Shown: positions 1 to 7,543 of the stretch, one piece after another
How the letters are laid out: the number at the start of each line of letters is the position of its first letter
Position numbering within the stretch: the first letter of the stretch is position 1
DNA from: Bacteroidia bacterium
Lineage (GTDB): Bacteria > Bacteroidota > Bacteroidia > Bacteroidales > Azobacteroidaceae
NCBI GenBank assembly: GCA_025996865.1
Contig: BNTV01000044.1
Coordinates: forward strand, 1-36,349
Length of the DNA stretch: 36,349 bases
Direction: 5' to 3'
The notes under the pieces: generated by a model
What the model saw: the letters and a program-made list of their open reading frames with translations, nothing else
The model's database searches: none
What the model was told of the DNA's origin: nothing
Translations under genes and position numbers: made by a program

Positions 1-57
1 TATTTGTTTTGTTAACCTGAATTATTCACACTAAAGAAGAAAATAGTTTGTTATTTT

Positions 58-89
58 CTTGTATTTCAGCAAAATAATTAGTATTTTTG
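58..89 (+). promoter_or_regulatory. Bacteroidetes-type promoter
   Basis: The -7 box TATTTTTG (82-89) fits TAnnTTTG, and a TTG-containing -33 box (CTTG, 58-61) lies exactly 20 nt upstream. Transcription would start near 96 and run into the short ORF at 126. No intact plus-strand gene follows, so the promoter now appears orphaned. The spacing is right but AT-rich DNA gives such matches by chance. Confidence 0.4.
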
Positions 90-125
90 TAGTGTTAAAA
101 ACAAAGACTAAAACAAACTTTTTTC

Positions 126-224
126 ATGCACAAAAATACAAAAAAAATTGACACAACACCCGAACAAACATTATTTGGGTGTACGACAAAATTCCATTTC
201 AAGCCACTTTCTTATAATCCATGA
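126..224 (+). pseudogene. short ORF, possible 5' end of a disrupted gene
   Basis: A 32-codon ORF starts at ATG 126 and ends at TGA 222-224, beginning MHKNTKKIDTTPEQTLFGC. It sits about 28 nt after the predicted start site of the promoter at 58-89. Its end overlaps the 3' end of the transposase remnant on the other strand. I do not recognise the peptide. It could be the amino-terminal stub of a gene interrupted by the transposase-bearing element, or a chance ORF in AT-rich DNA. Confidence 0.25.
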
Positions 225-944
225 TTAATTTTTCGACTACCTGTTGTTTATCACTTTTGTAACAAGTTCTTCGGTTCAACATTTGTTTAGCCCCTTGAAT
301 CGTCCAACGTTGTCCGGATAGTTTCATTCTCTTTTGAATTACATCTCTATTGGCGGATTCAATAGTTCCTTGAAATATTCCTGATTTTTTCGAGAGTTCG
401 GCGGATTGCCGAACATGGCAAAAAATCGCTGTAAAAGTAAAGCATTGTGAAACAACACTTTCGTATCTCTCATTAAAAAAGGGAGTTCCCTGACATCTAT
501 CGGCGCCTGATTTATATCCGTGGAAAACAACAAACGATAAGTTGTCTTTTTTAATTACTGCCGCATACCAGTCGGGAAGGGACAACTCATGGTCGGACAA
601 ACAATTTGCAGGTGGTGTTTGAGTAGCCTTCAAATGGAAACTCATTCGTGAATCGGCATCAACAAGCGAAAGACTCAATACCTCCAATCCACGAAGTGTT
701 TTACCGGCACAGCCCGACCAAAAGTAACCTGTACAGGGTGTATGTTTGCCGGATTTGTGGATAAAACCGGCATCGAAAGCAACCGCATAAAGTTGCGTTT
801 GCATTTATTTATTTGTAACTTTGCATCTGTTATCGCATCAAGAACAATCTTGGTGTATGGAGTATAAATCGCAGGTGTCATATTGTAAAGCATTAGACCG
901 TGAATCAATGCTTTAAAGGTACGAATTCCTGCGGTTTCTACCAA
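199..944 (-). pseudogene. decayed DDE transposase
   Basis: The main frame (804 down to 199) begins MQTQLYAVAFDAGF and contains blocks typical of Bacteroidetes DDE transposases: FDAGFIHKSGK, YFWSGCAGK..GLE, a VDAD..FHLKATQTP segment and near the C terminus GTIESANRDVIQKRMK followed by SGQRWTIQGAKQML. The first block holds a plausible catalytic Asp and the IESAN block the Glu. The middle is too short for a full RNase-H fold, and the upstream sequence (944 down to about 805) continues in another frame through an AAATAAATAAATG run, so a frameshift and internal deletion are likely. Terminal repeats were not identified. I am confident of the transposase origin but not of the IS family. Confidence 0.6.
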
Positions 945-1231
945 ATAAGATAGAACTTATTTTGCTGTTAATCAGTAATTTATTACTCTTTTGAACGAAC
1001 TATTGCAAAATAATACACTGTAAAAAATAGTTGATATGTTAGCTTTTAGCAAGAAGATGTCATTTTACATTAAAAAATATTCCATTTGGAAATTGTGTAA
1101 AAATAATTTAGACAAGTTAGGTGTTTACTATTGTTTCTCTCGTTAGTAAACACCCATAACATAGAATTATGAATTGTTTCTTTGAGAGAATATAACAATT
1201 TCTATATATTAATTTTAACAAAACAAATAGA
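945..1231. other. AT-rich intergenic region with stem-loop 1120-1154
   Basis: No ORF of note. The only clear structure is a perfect 11-bp stem, GGTGTTTACTA (1120-1130) against TAGTAAACACC (1144-1154), with a 13-nt loop, about 80 nt upstream of the RiPP precursor start. It lacks a following T tract, so it is not an obvious terminator. It could be a regulatory stem-loop in the precursor leader or a protein-binding site. I found no convincing TTTG/TAnnTTTG promoter pair here. Confidence 0.5.
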
Positions 1232-1465
1232 ATGAAAGTAAAAAAAATTAATTTATTAAGATTGAATGAGATTCAATTGGATAAAAAAAAACAACAATTG
1301 ATATTTGGCGGAAATGCATGTAAATGTGGATCATGTAGTGAAAATACTTCAACTTTTACTAATATGAATGCTAATTACAACGGAAATATCACTGGTACGG
1401 GCACAGCTAATCCAGCATGTATGTGTAATGGAGAAGCTTTGAGGAGTGCAACATATAGTATTTGA
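1232..1465 (+). CDS. GG-leader RiPP precursor peptide (TIGR04149-like)
   Basis: This 77-aa peptide has the architecture of Bacteroidales 'natural product precursor' peptides. A lysine/leucine-rich leader (KKINLLRLNEIQLDKKK) ends in LIFGG, giving a Gly-Gly processing site at residues 26-27. The core (28-77) is rich in Cys, Asn, Thr and Gly, with CKCGSC (Cys 30, 32, 35) and CMC (63, 65). Family knowledge: such peptides are modified by a radical-SAM maturase with a SPASM-type domain and exported by a C39-peptidase ABC transporter. Here the maturase gene downstream is a remnant and no exporter is in the window. It is followed by a hairpin that may limit readthrough, which would give precursor excess. 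The product structure cannot be deduced. Confidence 0.8.
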   Translation: MKVKKINLLRLNEIQLDKKKQQLIFGGNACKCGSCSENTSTFTNMNANYNGNITGTGTANPACMCNGEALRSATYSI

Positions 1466-1479
1466 TTTCTTTAGAAAAA

Positions 1480-1524
1480 GGAACAGCTTGATTCTTTTGT
1501 TAAATGGCAGGTTGTTCCTCTTTT
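1480..1524 (+). terminator. hairpin terminator/attenuator after the precursor gene
   Basis: GGAACAGC (1480-1487) can pair with GTTGTTCC (1511-1518, one G-U pair), followed by CTCTTTT. The A run before the stem extends pairing with the T-rich tail. Its place between precursor and GLPGLI gene suggests partial termination that keeps the precursor more abundant than the downstream products. Confidence 0.55.
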
Positions 1525-1576
1525 AATTATACCGAATTGTGTAAGTAAATGACTGAAAATTTTATCTAATTGCATT

Positions 1577-2524
1577 ATGGAACAAAAATTATATATCATT
1601 TTATTTTTTGCTTTTTCGATAACAATGAGCCATGCACAAACAGACTCAGCAAAAAAAAATAAAAATATTGACACGCCTTATGATTGCGACTTGGAATACA
1701 TAAATCCCATGCCTCCTACTTGCAGGGATATTTCGAAAACAACAGCAATCGACTCGGGATTTTTCCGGATACTGTACGCATTAAATGCCGTCGATATCAA
1801 AAATCCGGAAACTTATGATGATTTACAGCGTTTGGAAATCGGCGCTCAACACTCAAAATATTACAGCCTTTTTGTTTTTAGTAAGGACTCTGCGGCAACA
1901 TACGGTGTAATGGAAGATAACGCTAAAAACAATACAAACATGGTCTTAGGTGGTAATGTATTTCAGGTAATGGAGTTTGATGGTAAGTACCAAGGCTGGT
2001 CTGAATATTTGTTTTCCGAATATTTCAAAGATTTATCAACCAACAAGCTGACGGAATATGCGCGGATGCCTGATGGGTTGGATTATTATAATAATTCTCA
2101 ATATACGGAAAGCATCCCCCTTCAGGATTGGGAAATAAGTGACGACACACTGACTGTTGCCGGCTATTTGTGCCAGAAAGCGACCTGTAAGTTTAGAGGC
2201 CGGGATTATACGGCATGGTTTTCCAGTGACATTCCCGTAAACAACGGACCGTGGAAATTTGGAGGATTACCCGGTTTGATTCTCAAAGTGTATGACAAGG
2301 ATAAACGATGTACTTTTGAATGTGTCGGGATAGAAAATCACAAGCAAAAATATCCTATCACCTTATTAAACTCGCTCAAACAATATAATAAGGCAGACAG
2401 AATGAAAGTGTGGAAATTTAAGAAATCGGCTCAAGAAAATTACTACCGGTTGACAGATATAAAACCGGACAATGCTCGTCCTTTCCCCAAATTATATCCC
2501 TATAATCCCTTGGAGTTGGAATAG
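1577..2524 (+). CDS. GLPGLI family protein
   Basis: The 315-aa protein has a signal peptide (LYIILFFAFSITMSHA, predicted cut before Gln21) and the family signature GPWKFGGLPGLILKVYD at about residues 224-240, with GLPGLI at 230-235. These proteins are cell-envelope proteins of unknown biochemical function found mainly in Bacteroidetes, often next to GG-leader peptides and CarboxypepD_reg-like outer membrane proteins, exactly as here. The C terminus (KPDNARPFPKLYPYNPLELE) is also typical. The start at 1577 gives a clean signal peptide. It probably belongs to the same transcription unit as the precursor and the outer membrane protein at 2922. Confidence 0.9.
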   Translation: MEQKLYIILFFAFSITMSHAQTDSAKKNKNIDTPYDCDLEYINPMPPTCRDISKTTAIDSGFFRILYALNAVDIKNPETYDDLQRLEIGAQHSKYYSLFVFSKDSAATYGVMEDNAKNNTNMVLGGNVFQVMEFDGKYQGWSEYLFSEYFKDLSTNKLTEYARMPDGLDYYNNSQYTESIPLQDWEISDDTLTVAGYLCQKATCKFRGRDYTAWFSSDIPVNNGPWKFGGLPGLILKVYDKDKRCTFECVGIENHKQKYPITLLNSLKQYNKADRMKVWKFKKSAQENYYRLTDIKPDNARPFPKLYPYNPLELE

Positions 2525-2583
2525 GTATCCAAATAAGAAAGTAGTTTAGGGTAAAAGTAAAATTTTTAAAAAGTGTACTAATT

Positions 2584-2914
2584 ATGGATTTGTATAAAAG
2601 CAGTGACTATCAATTTAGTTTATCAGAGATTATCCCCCATAAAACTTTGATTAATTTAAGGCAACTCGTGTTTGAAGTGACAAGTAATTGCAACTTACAA
2701 TGTGAATATTGCGGTTATGGAGAGTTATATAATACACGACGATTTACCAAAGGAGCAAATATGAATTTTGTTATAGCCAGAAATATGATAGACTATCTAT
2801 TTGATTTGTGGAACAATAATGAAATGGATTATGATCATCGATGGAATCCTTTTGGATAAGTATATGGACTATTTGGCTGATTGGATCAGTCACCCAATTA
2901 CAACATTTAATTAA
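2584..2914 (+). pseudogene. radical-SAM peptide maturase remnant
   Basis: The first frame (2584-2859) encodes 91 aa. Residues 27-50 contain FEVTSNCNLQCEYCGYGELY, the CX3CX2C [4Fe-4S]-binding motif (Cys 36, 40, 43) of GG-Bacteroidales radical-SAM peptide maturases, which normally run to about 350-450 aa. It ends WNNNEMDYDHRWNPFG, then a stop. In another frame, 2837-2914 reads IDGILLDKYMDYLADW and terminates at TAA 2912-2914. LLDKYMDYL matches a conserved segment that in intact enzymes lies roughly 40-50 residues further on, so an internal out-of-frame deletion removed the intervening core and a further deletion removed most of the C-terminal SPASM region. It cannot encode a working maturase. 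Family assignment rests on recalled motif patterns. Confidence 0.7.
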
Positions 2915-2921
2915 TTTTATA

Positions 2922-5579
2922 ATGAAACAACGATTCCTCTGTATTCTCCCGCTTTGCTTTTTCCCCTTGCTCGTTTACTCCCAAACGACTCTTACCGGAA
3001 CGGTTAAGAACAAGCAAGGAGAATCTTTAATTGTCAACGTCACCGTACAGGCTAAAGGAAGCAACACGATTGCCGGATTTACAATGAGTGACAGCGAAGG
3101 CAAATACAGCCTTACTTACAAGGGTACAGCCGACTCTCTCGTGCTGACTGCTTCCGGCGTTTCGGCAGGGAAACACAGCCGGATTGTGCCCAACCGCCCC
3201 GGTCAAGTCGATTTCAGCATAGAGGAAAAAGTCATGGAATTGAAAGAAGTGACCGTCACTGCCGCACCCATCCGCCGTACCGGTGATACGCTCAACTATT
3301 CGGTGGGTGCCTATACCGGGAAAAACGACCGCACCATCGAAGATGTATTGAAGAAATTGCCCGGCATTACGGTGAATGAATCAGGAGCCATTTCCTATAA
3401 CAAAATACCTATCAACAAGTTTTACATTGAGGACATAGATCTTTTGCAGGGGCGCTATGGCATTGCCACCAAAAATGTTGAAGCCAAAGACGTGGCTACC
3501 GTACAGGTACTGGAAAATCACCAGCCTATTAAAGCGCTGGCAGGCAAAGCCTTTTCCGAATCCGCTGCAATCAACCTCAAACTGAAGAACAGCGCCAAGG
3601 GAAAGTTGATCTTGACCGCCTTAGCCGGAGCAGGCTACGAGCCTGTGATATGGAATGCCGAACTGGTGTCGATGTATTTTACCGCCGGAAAACAAAATAT
3701 GGGTACTTATAAAGGCAATAATGCCGGACGGGATATCAATACGGAAATCCAGGCGCATTATGACTACGACTATGTAAGCCCAATCGATATCAGCTTGTTG
3801 TCCATAGCCATGCCTTCTACTCCACCGGTGAATAAGAAGCGCTACCTCGACAATATAACCCATAGCGTCACGGAGAACCATTTGTTAAAAATCGGGAAAG
3901 ATAAAGATAAAGAATTGACGGTCAACGCTGTTTATTACAATGAGCAGCAGGAAAAGGAAGGCTACTCGCTTTCCGAGCAGTTTCTCCCGGGCAACACTTC
4001 CGTCCGGATAGAAGAAGATGTCGAAAGCCGGACAAAGACCAACAGCTTGGAGTTGGCTCTTAAGCTTAATTCCAATGTCAAAGATAAATACTTCAATAAC
4101 TTGTTGAATATCAAACAAGGCTGGAACAGCGACCGGGGAACGGGCATTACACGGAGCAATGTAGGCGATATGGACGAAACCATGTCGCAGTATTTGTACA
4201 GGCCCTCTCTTTCTGTGGGTAATAACTTGGAAATGATTAAAAATATCGGGAATAAAAGCTACCGGATTTTTTTCTCTACGACTTACAGCCACCGTCCCCA
4301 CCACCTGACGGTTACTCCGGCTGGTTTCTTCGGGAACAGCCATATAGCTTCTTTGGAACAGACCGTGATTTCGGATGATTTTTCTGCTCAAATCAAGACT
4401 TCGTATGGACTGAAGATAAAAAATATCAATATGGACTACGGATTCTGGGGAAGTGTCGATGTGCGGGGAATGGATACCCGGTTAACCGGGACGGATACCC
4501 TCGGCAGGTATGTCCCTGCTGCCGATTCCCTGAAAAATGATCTTTGGTATAATACCTATCAGATAGGGGTAAATCAGAACTATACCTTTACTAATAACGG
4601 AAAATTCAAAGCCAGCCTCGCAATCCCTGTTATTAACTACACCCTGACGCAGAACGACCGGATTCCGGACAAATTTACCGCATACAACCGGTGGATAATC
4701 AATCCGTCCCTTACGACTTCCTACGACCTGACACACGATCTGACTGTTTCTACCGGAGGCAGTTTCCGGAAAAACTATGGAAACATGGACGATGCCTACA
4801 CCGGTTACATCATGCACTCCTATCTCAGCCTGCTTCGCAATACGGTTGACCGCCTGTTTGAGCCCCGTTCGGGAGGAGCAAGCGCCTCACTCCAGTACCG
4901 CGATGCCTTCCGGGCTGTCTTTTTCAACATTGGCGTCAATTACGGAAAGTCATGGAAGAACCTGCTCTACGGTTTTGATTATAAAGGTATCATGCAAGTG
5001 AAGACAACCATCGACCAGCCAACGGAATCGGAGAACTATGGAATCGGCTTTGATGGCAGCAAAGGCTTCAGTTTCTGGCGGACTACCCTTCGTGTTTCAG
5101 GCGGATATAACGAAAGCGCAGGAGAGCACTTAATCCAGGACAACATTCTGAAATACGGCTCGGAAAGTTATCGGGCAGGCGCATCCATAGATATGACACC
5201 CTCTTCGTTTTTAAATTTGAATTATAATATGGGCTGGTCGCAAAGCCGGAGTTTTTCCAAAGATTTACCCGAACGGTTCCCGTCCATCCGCAGTCAGAAT
5301 CATACGGCAAGCGTTTGGCTGAATCCGGCCAGAAGGATCAGTATAAATGTAAGCGGAGATTACCGTTACAACAGTGCGGTGGATAACAGGAACATTACTT
5401 TTTTCGATACCAGGATGCGGTATAAAAACGGACCGGCGGAATGGGAACTGGAATGTAACAACCTGTTCAATGTCAGAGAATATGTTTCGGCTTCCTACAC
5501 GGATTTAAGTACGTACTTTTACAGGTACAATCTGCGGCCAAGAAGTTTTTTGCTGAGTGTGAGGTTTAAGTTGAAATGA
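2922..5579 (+). CDS. outer membrane beta-barrel protein with CarboxypepD_reg-like domain (TonB-receptor-like)
   Basis: I place the start at ATG 2922, not at 2841, because MKQRFLCILPLCFFPLLVYSQ is a clean signal peptide; the product is 885 aa. An N-terminal carboxypeptidase-regulatory-like beta-sandwich (about 25-110, TLTGTVKNKQGE) is followed by a plug-like region (about 115-230; RTIEDVLKKLPGITV, IPINKFYIEDIDLL) and a long C-terminal barrel ending in an aromatic-rich strand (SFLLSVRFKLK). This is the OMP family that accompanies GLPGLI proteins, not a SusC-class nutrient receptor: it lacks a SusD partner. It overlaps the end of the radical-SAM remnant region, consistent with a deletion that brought the genes together. 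Likely role: outer-membrane transport or export linked to the RiPP locus (inference). Confidence 0.85.
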   Translation: MKQRFLCILPLCFFPLLVYSQTTLTGTVKNKQGESLIVNVTVQAKGSNTIAGFTMSDSEGKYSLTYKGTADSLVLTASGVSAGKHSRIVPNRPGQVDFSIEEKVMELKEVTVTAAPIRRTGDTLNYSVGAYTGKNDRTIEDVLKKLPGITVNESGAISYNKIPINKFYIEDIDLLQGRYGIATKNVEAKDVATVQVLENHQPIKALAGKAFSESAAINLKLKNSAKGKLILTALAGAGYEPVIWNAELVSMYFTAGKQNMGTYKGNNAGRDINTEIQAHYDYDYVSPIDISLLSIAMPSTPPVNKKRYLDNITHSVTENHLLKIGKDKDKELTVNAVYYNEQQEKEGYSLSEQFLPGNTSVRIEEDVESRTKTNSLELALKLNSNVKDKYFNNLLNIKQGWNSDRGTGITRSNVGDMDETMSQYLYRPSLSVGNNLEMIKNIGNKSYRIFFSTTYSHRPHHLTVTPAGFFGNSHIASLEQTVISDDFSAQIKTSYGLKIKNINMDYGFWGSVDVRGMDTRLTGTDTLGRYVPAADSLKNDLWYNTYQIGVNQNYTFTNNGKFKASLAIPVINYTLTQNDRIPDKFTAYNRWIINPSLTTSYDLTHDLTVSTGGSFRKNYGNMDDAYTGYIMHSYLSLLRNTVDRLFEPRSGGASASLQYRDAFRAVFFNIGVNYGKSWKNLLYGFDYKGIMQVKTTIDQPTESENYGIGFDGSKGFSFWRTTLRVSGGYNESAGEHLIQDNILKYGSESYRAGASIDMTPSSFLNLNYNMGWSQSRSFSKDLPERFPSIRSQNHTASVWLNPARRISINVSGDYRYNSAVDNRNITFFDTRMRYKNGPAEWELECNNLFNVREYVSASYTDLSTYFYRYNLRPRSFLLSVRFKLK

Positions 5580-5617
5580 AAATAATGGTAAATTTATATA
5601 TGATGCAGCCGAAAGCA

Positions 5618-5661
5618 GTGGCTCAATTTGCCGAAATGGGTGGCTCAGTTTGTGCCGAAAT
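5618..5661. repeat. direct repeats resembling an IS21-family end
   Basis: Two copies of GTGGCTCAnTTTG..CCGAAAT lie almost head to tail (5618-5637 and 5640-5661). IS21-family elements carry multiple short repeats of this kind at their ends, and GTGGCTCA-type repeats are familiar from Bacteroidetes members. No istA/istB gene is in the window, so this is at most a solo end. Confidence 0.35.
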
Positions 5662-5667
5662 AATCAG

Positions 5668-5777
5668 GAAGACATCGACAAGAAGAAATTGCTTCACGCC
5701 GTCGAAACAGCCAACATCCGCGAGTTCAAGGAGCCTATTACACGTTGGTGAAAAATCAGTTGGAACTGGGAACATAG
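5668..5777 (+). pseudogene. C-terminal gene fragment, frameshifted
   Basis: One frame from 5668 reads EDIDKKKLLHAVETANIREF; shifting frame near 5731 continues AYYTLVKNQLELGT and stops at TAG 5775-5777. The two pieces together look like a natural protein C terminus broken by an indel. I do not recognise the family. It abuts the IS21-like end repeats, so insertion or deletion through that element probably removed the rest of the gene. Confidence 0.35.
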
Positions 5778-6035
5778 TCTAAACTGTGATTCTTTTGTTC
5801 GTCAAAAACCGGCAACTTAAAGTTCCCTGCTTCCAGCGTTCCGGAAGTGATGACCAAGGGTACAAATCCCTCTTTCTCCGGATGAAAATTTTTCATCCGA
5901 TTTTGCCAATAATAAAAACATGCTTCTTGAATCCGCGGCAGACCGATTCTTGCCAAAACACTGGCATAGCGCATACTGCAATAAACAAGAACAGCGGGAA
6001 AATAGTGTCGTGGTGAGATAAGCCATTCCAAGCCA
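5756..6035 (-). pseudogene. possible C-terminal remnant of an unrecognised gene
   Basis: Downstream of the GH stop codon an open minus-strand frame runs about 90 codons with protein-like composition (RIGLPRIQEACFYYWQNRMK, then EGFVPLVITSGTLEAGNF) and stops at 5756. It lacks its own start or a signal peptide. It may be the tail of a deleted last gene of the operon, or noise. I could not assign a family. Confidence 0.25.
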
Positions 6036-7526
6036 CTAACGAACTTCCAGCATTTTTGCTCCCACAAGATATGTAATCCCTTGCCCGATAGGCAACGTTC
6101 GGGATTTTTTTGCAACCGGCAACTTTTCTCCCAACTCATTAACGGCATACTGAAAGCCTTTTCCTATTTTCACCGTAACCTGTTTGTTTGCATCCGGCGA
6201 CCAAAGCGCCCAAACACGAGCGCCATTCTTTTGCGTCCAACTGATTACGCAAACATCTTTTTGTTTCCATTCCACCGAAGTATCAATAACCGAGCCTTCC
6301 GGAAAAAGTTTGCATAAAGCGGAATAGGCATAATAAGCCGGTTTAGGGGTTAAATCTTTATGTGTCAGTCCGAAATGGTCTTCCCGTTCGAAAGGATTGT
6401 CTTCGGGCGATTGCAGTTCATAGCAGAAAAAACGTTCAATACCGAAACGCAACGATAACAAGATGGATTGAGAAAGGTACAACGCCTGGTCGGATTCGGT
6501 AACCGCCTCATTGCCGTAAAAACATACGTTTCCTCCCCGGAGCATATAGTTGAAAATAGGCGGAATAAATTCCTCAAATAGTTGTACCGGATAGTTTTCC
6601 CATAATGGAAAAAGCAGGACGTTAAACTGCGTGAGGTCGGTAGTCGCCAAGTCAGATTTATGAGGAACGCTCGTTTGAAAATCATCTTTAATCAAAGATT
6701 GTACCTCGTTAAGCGACAAAGTATTGCCTGTCGGATAATCATCGTCATACAATATGGCTATTTTACCTTCTTTGCCTTTCAATTTTTTCTTTACCGTTTC
6801 ACGAAACAAATCTTTTGTTGCAGGATTGAGAGTGGTAACGGTAGAATAACCCATTTCGGTAATCCACAGCCTTTTTGATTTTACATTGTATTTGTCCATC
6901 AAAGCGCGAAGATTTTCCAAATCTTTCTCATACTGCACGGCTTGTTGCATATCATTCATTCTGCCTCGATAGGGATGAATATTCAAGCCGTCGAAGCAAT
7001 CGGCTGCGCCTGCGGCAAATGATTTTTCGATGAACGACATTGGAATGCCGGATGTACCGCCGTAAAGAACAGTTAACTCGGGGTCTATCTCTTTGATTTT
7101 CTTGTAGGTTGCTTTGAGCAGCGCGGCATAATCCGCGCCGTCGGGATTTATCCAAAACAAGTTCTGCTCGTTCCATACTTCCCAATGACGCACTTTGTCT
7201 TTGTATCGCATAACGATTTTTTCGATGAAATCCGTCCATTCATCCAAACGCAGGTGAGGATTTGCCCACGATACTCCACCCGACAAAACACCCATTATCT
7301 GAAGGTTGTGTTTTCCGGTCTCTTCCACTATCCGGTCGGTGCGGTCGAAATGACTGTTAAAATCGACACGCACCCAACGGATGTCGGCTTGTTGCATCAA
7401 CTCAATGTTTTGCGGCATTTGGCGAAACTCGCCTCCATTGATATGGGCGTGAATGCCGAAAGGGGATTGCGCCTGCAAACTGATGGATACTACAAACAAG
7501 AGGCTAATGATAATTTGTTTTTTCAT
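6036..7526 (-). CDS. secreted clan GH-A glycoside hydrolase (GH39-like)
   Basis: Starting at ATG 7526 gives a 496-aa protein with signal peptide MKKQIIISLLFVVSISLQAQ; the longer frame upstream adds residues that make no sense before it. The N-terminal half is a (beta/alpha)8 barrel: ADIRWVRVDF (about 48-56), WEVWNEQNLFW with the putative acid/base Glu120, INPYR-like NIHPYRG, and LWITEMGYS with the putative nucleophile Glu224. This pattern fits clan GH-A families such as GH39 or GH5; substrate cannot be named. The middle (about 250-340) includes a GATase-like stretch (IAILYDDDYPTG, NVLLFPLWENYP), and the C terminus ends in a small beta-sandwich. It is the last intact gene of the minus-strand operon; its start is preceded by the same CAAATTAATCACATG leader as the LmbE gene. 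Confidence 0.8.
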   Translation of the reverse strand: MKKQIIISLLFVVSISLQAQSPFGIHAHINGGEFRQMPQNIELMQQADIRWVRVDFNSHFDRTDRIVEETGKHNLQIMGVLSGGVSWANPHLRLDEWTDFIEKIVMRYKDKVRHWEVWNEQNLFWINPDGADYAALLKATYKKIKEIDPELTVLYGGTSGIPMSFIEKSFAAGAADCFDGLNIHPYRGRMNDMQQAVQYEKDLENLRALMDKYNVKSKRLWITEMGYSTVTTLNPATKDLFRETVKKKLKGKEGKIAILYDDDYPTGNTLSLNEVQSLIKDDFQTSVPHKSDLATTDLTQFNVLLFPLWENYPVQLFEEFIPPIFNYMLRGGNVCFYGNEAVTESDQALYLSQSILLSLRFGIERFFCYELQSPEDNPFEREDHFGLTHKDLTPKPAYYAYSALCKLFPEGSVIDTSVEWKQKDVCVISWTQKNGARVWALWSPDANKQVTVKIGKGFQYAVNELGEKLPVAKKSRTLPIGQGITYLVGAKMLEVR

Positions 7527-7543
7527 GTGATTAATTTGTTTTT

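Noticed and set aside
339..533. 64-codon ORF in the transposase remnant
   Set aside because: The overlapping frame contains the recognisable IESAN and SGQRW motifs; this one does not.
2922..5579. SusC-type nutrient receptor
   Set aside because: No SusD partner, too short for most SusC proteins, and the neighbours are GLPGLI and a RiPP precursor.
5576..5782. 68-codon plus-strand ORF after the outer membrane gene
   Set aside because: It crosses the IS21-like repeats and reads the gene fragment in the wrong frame.
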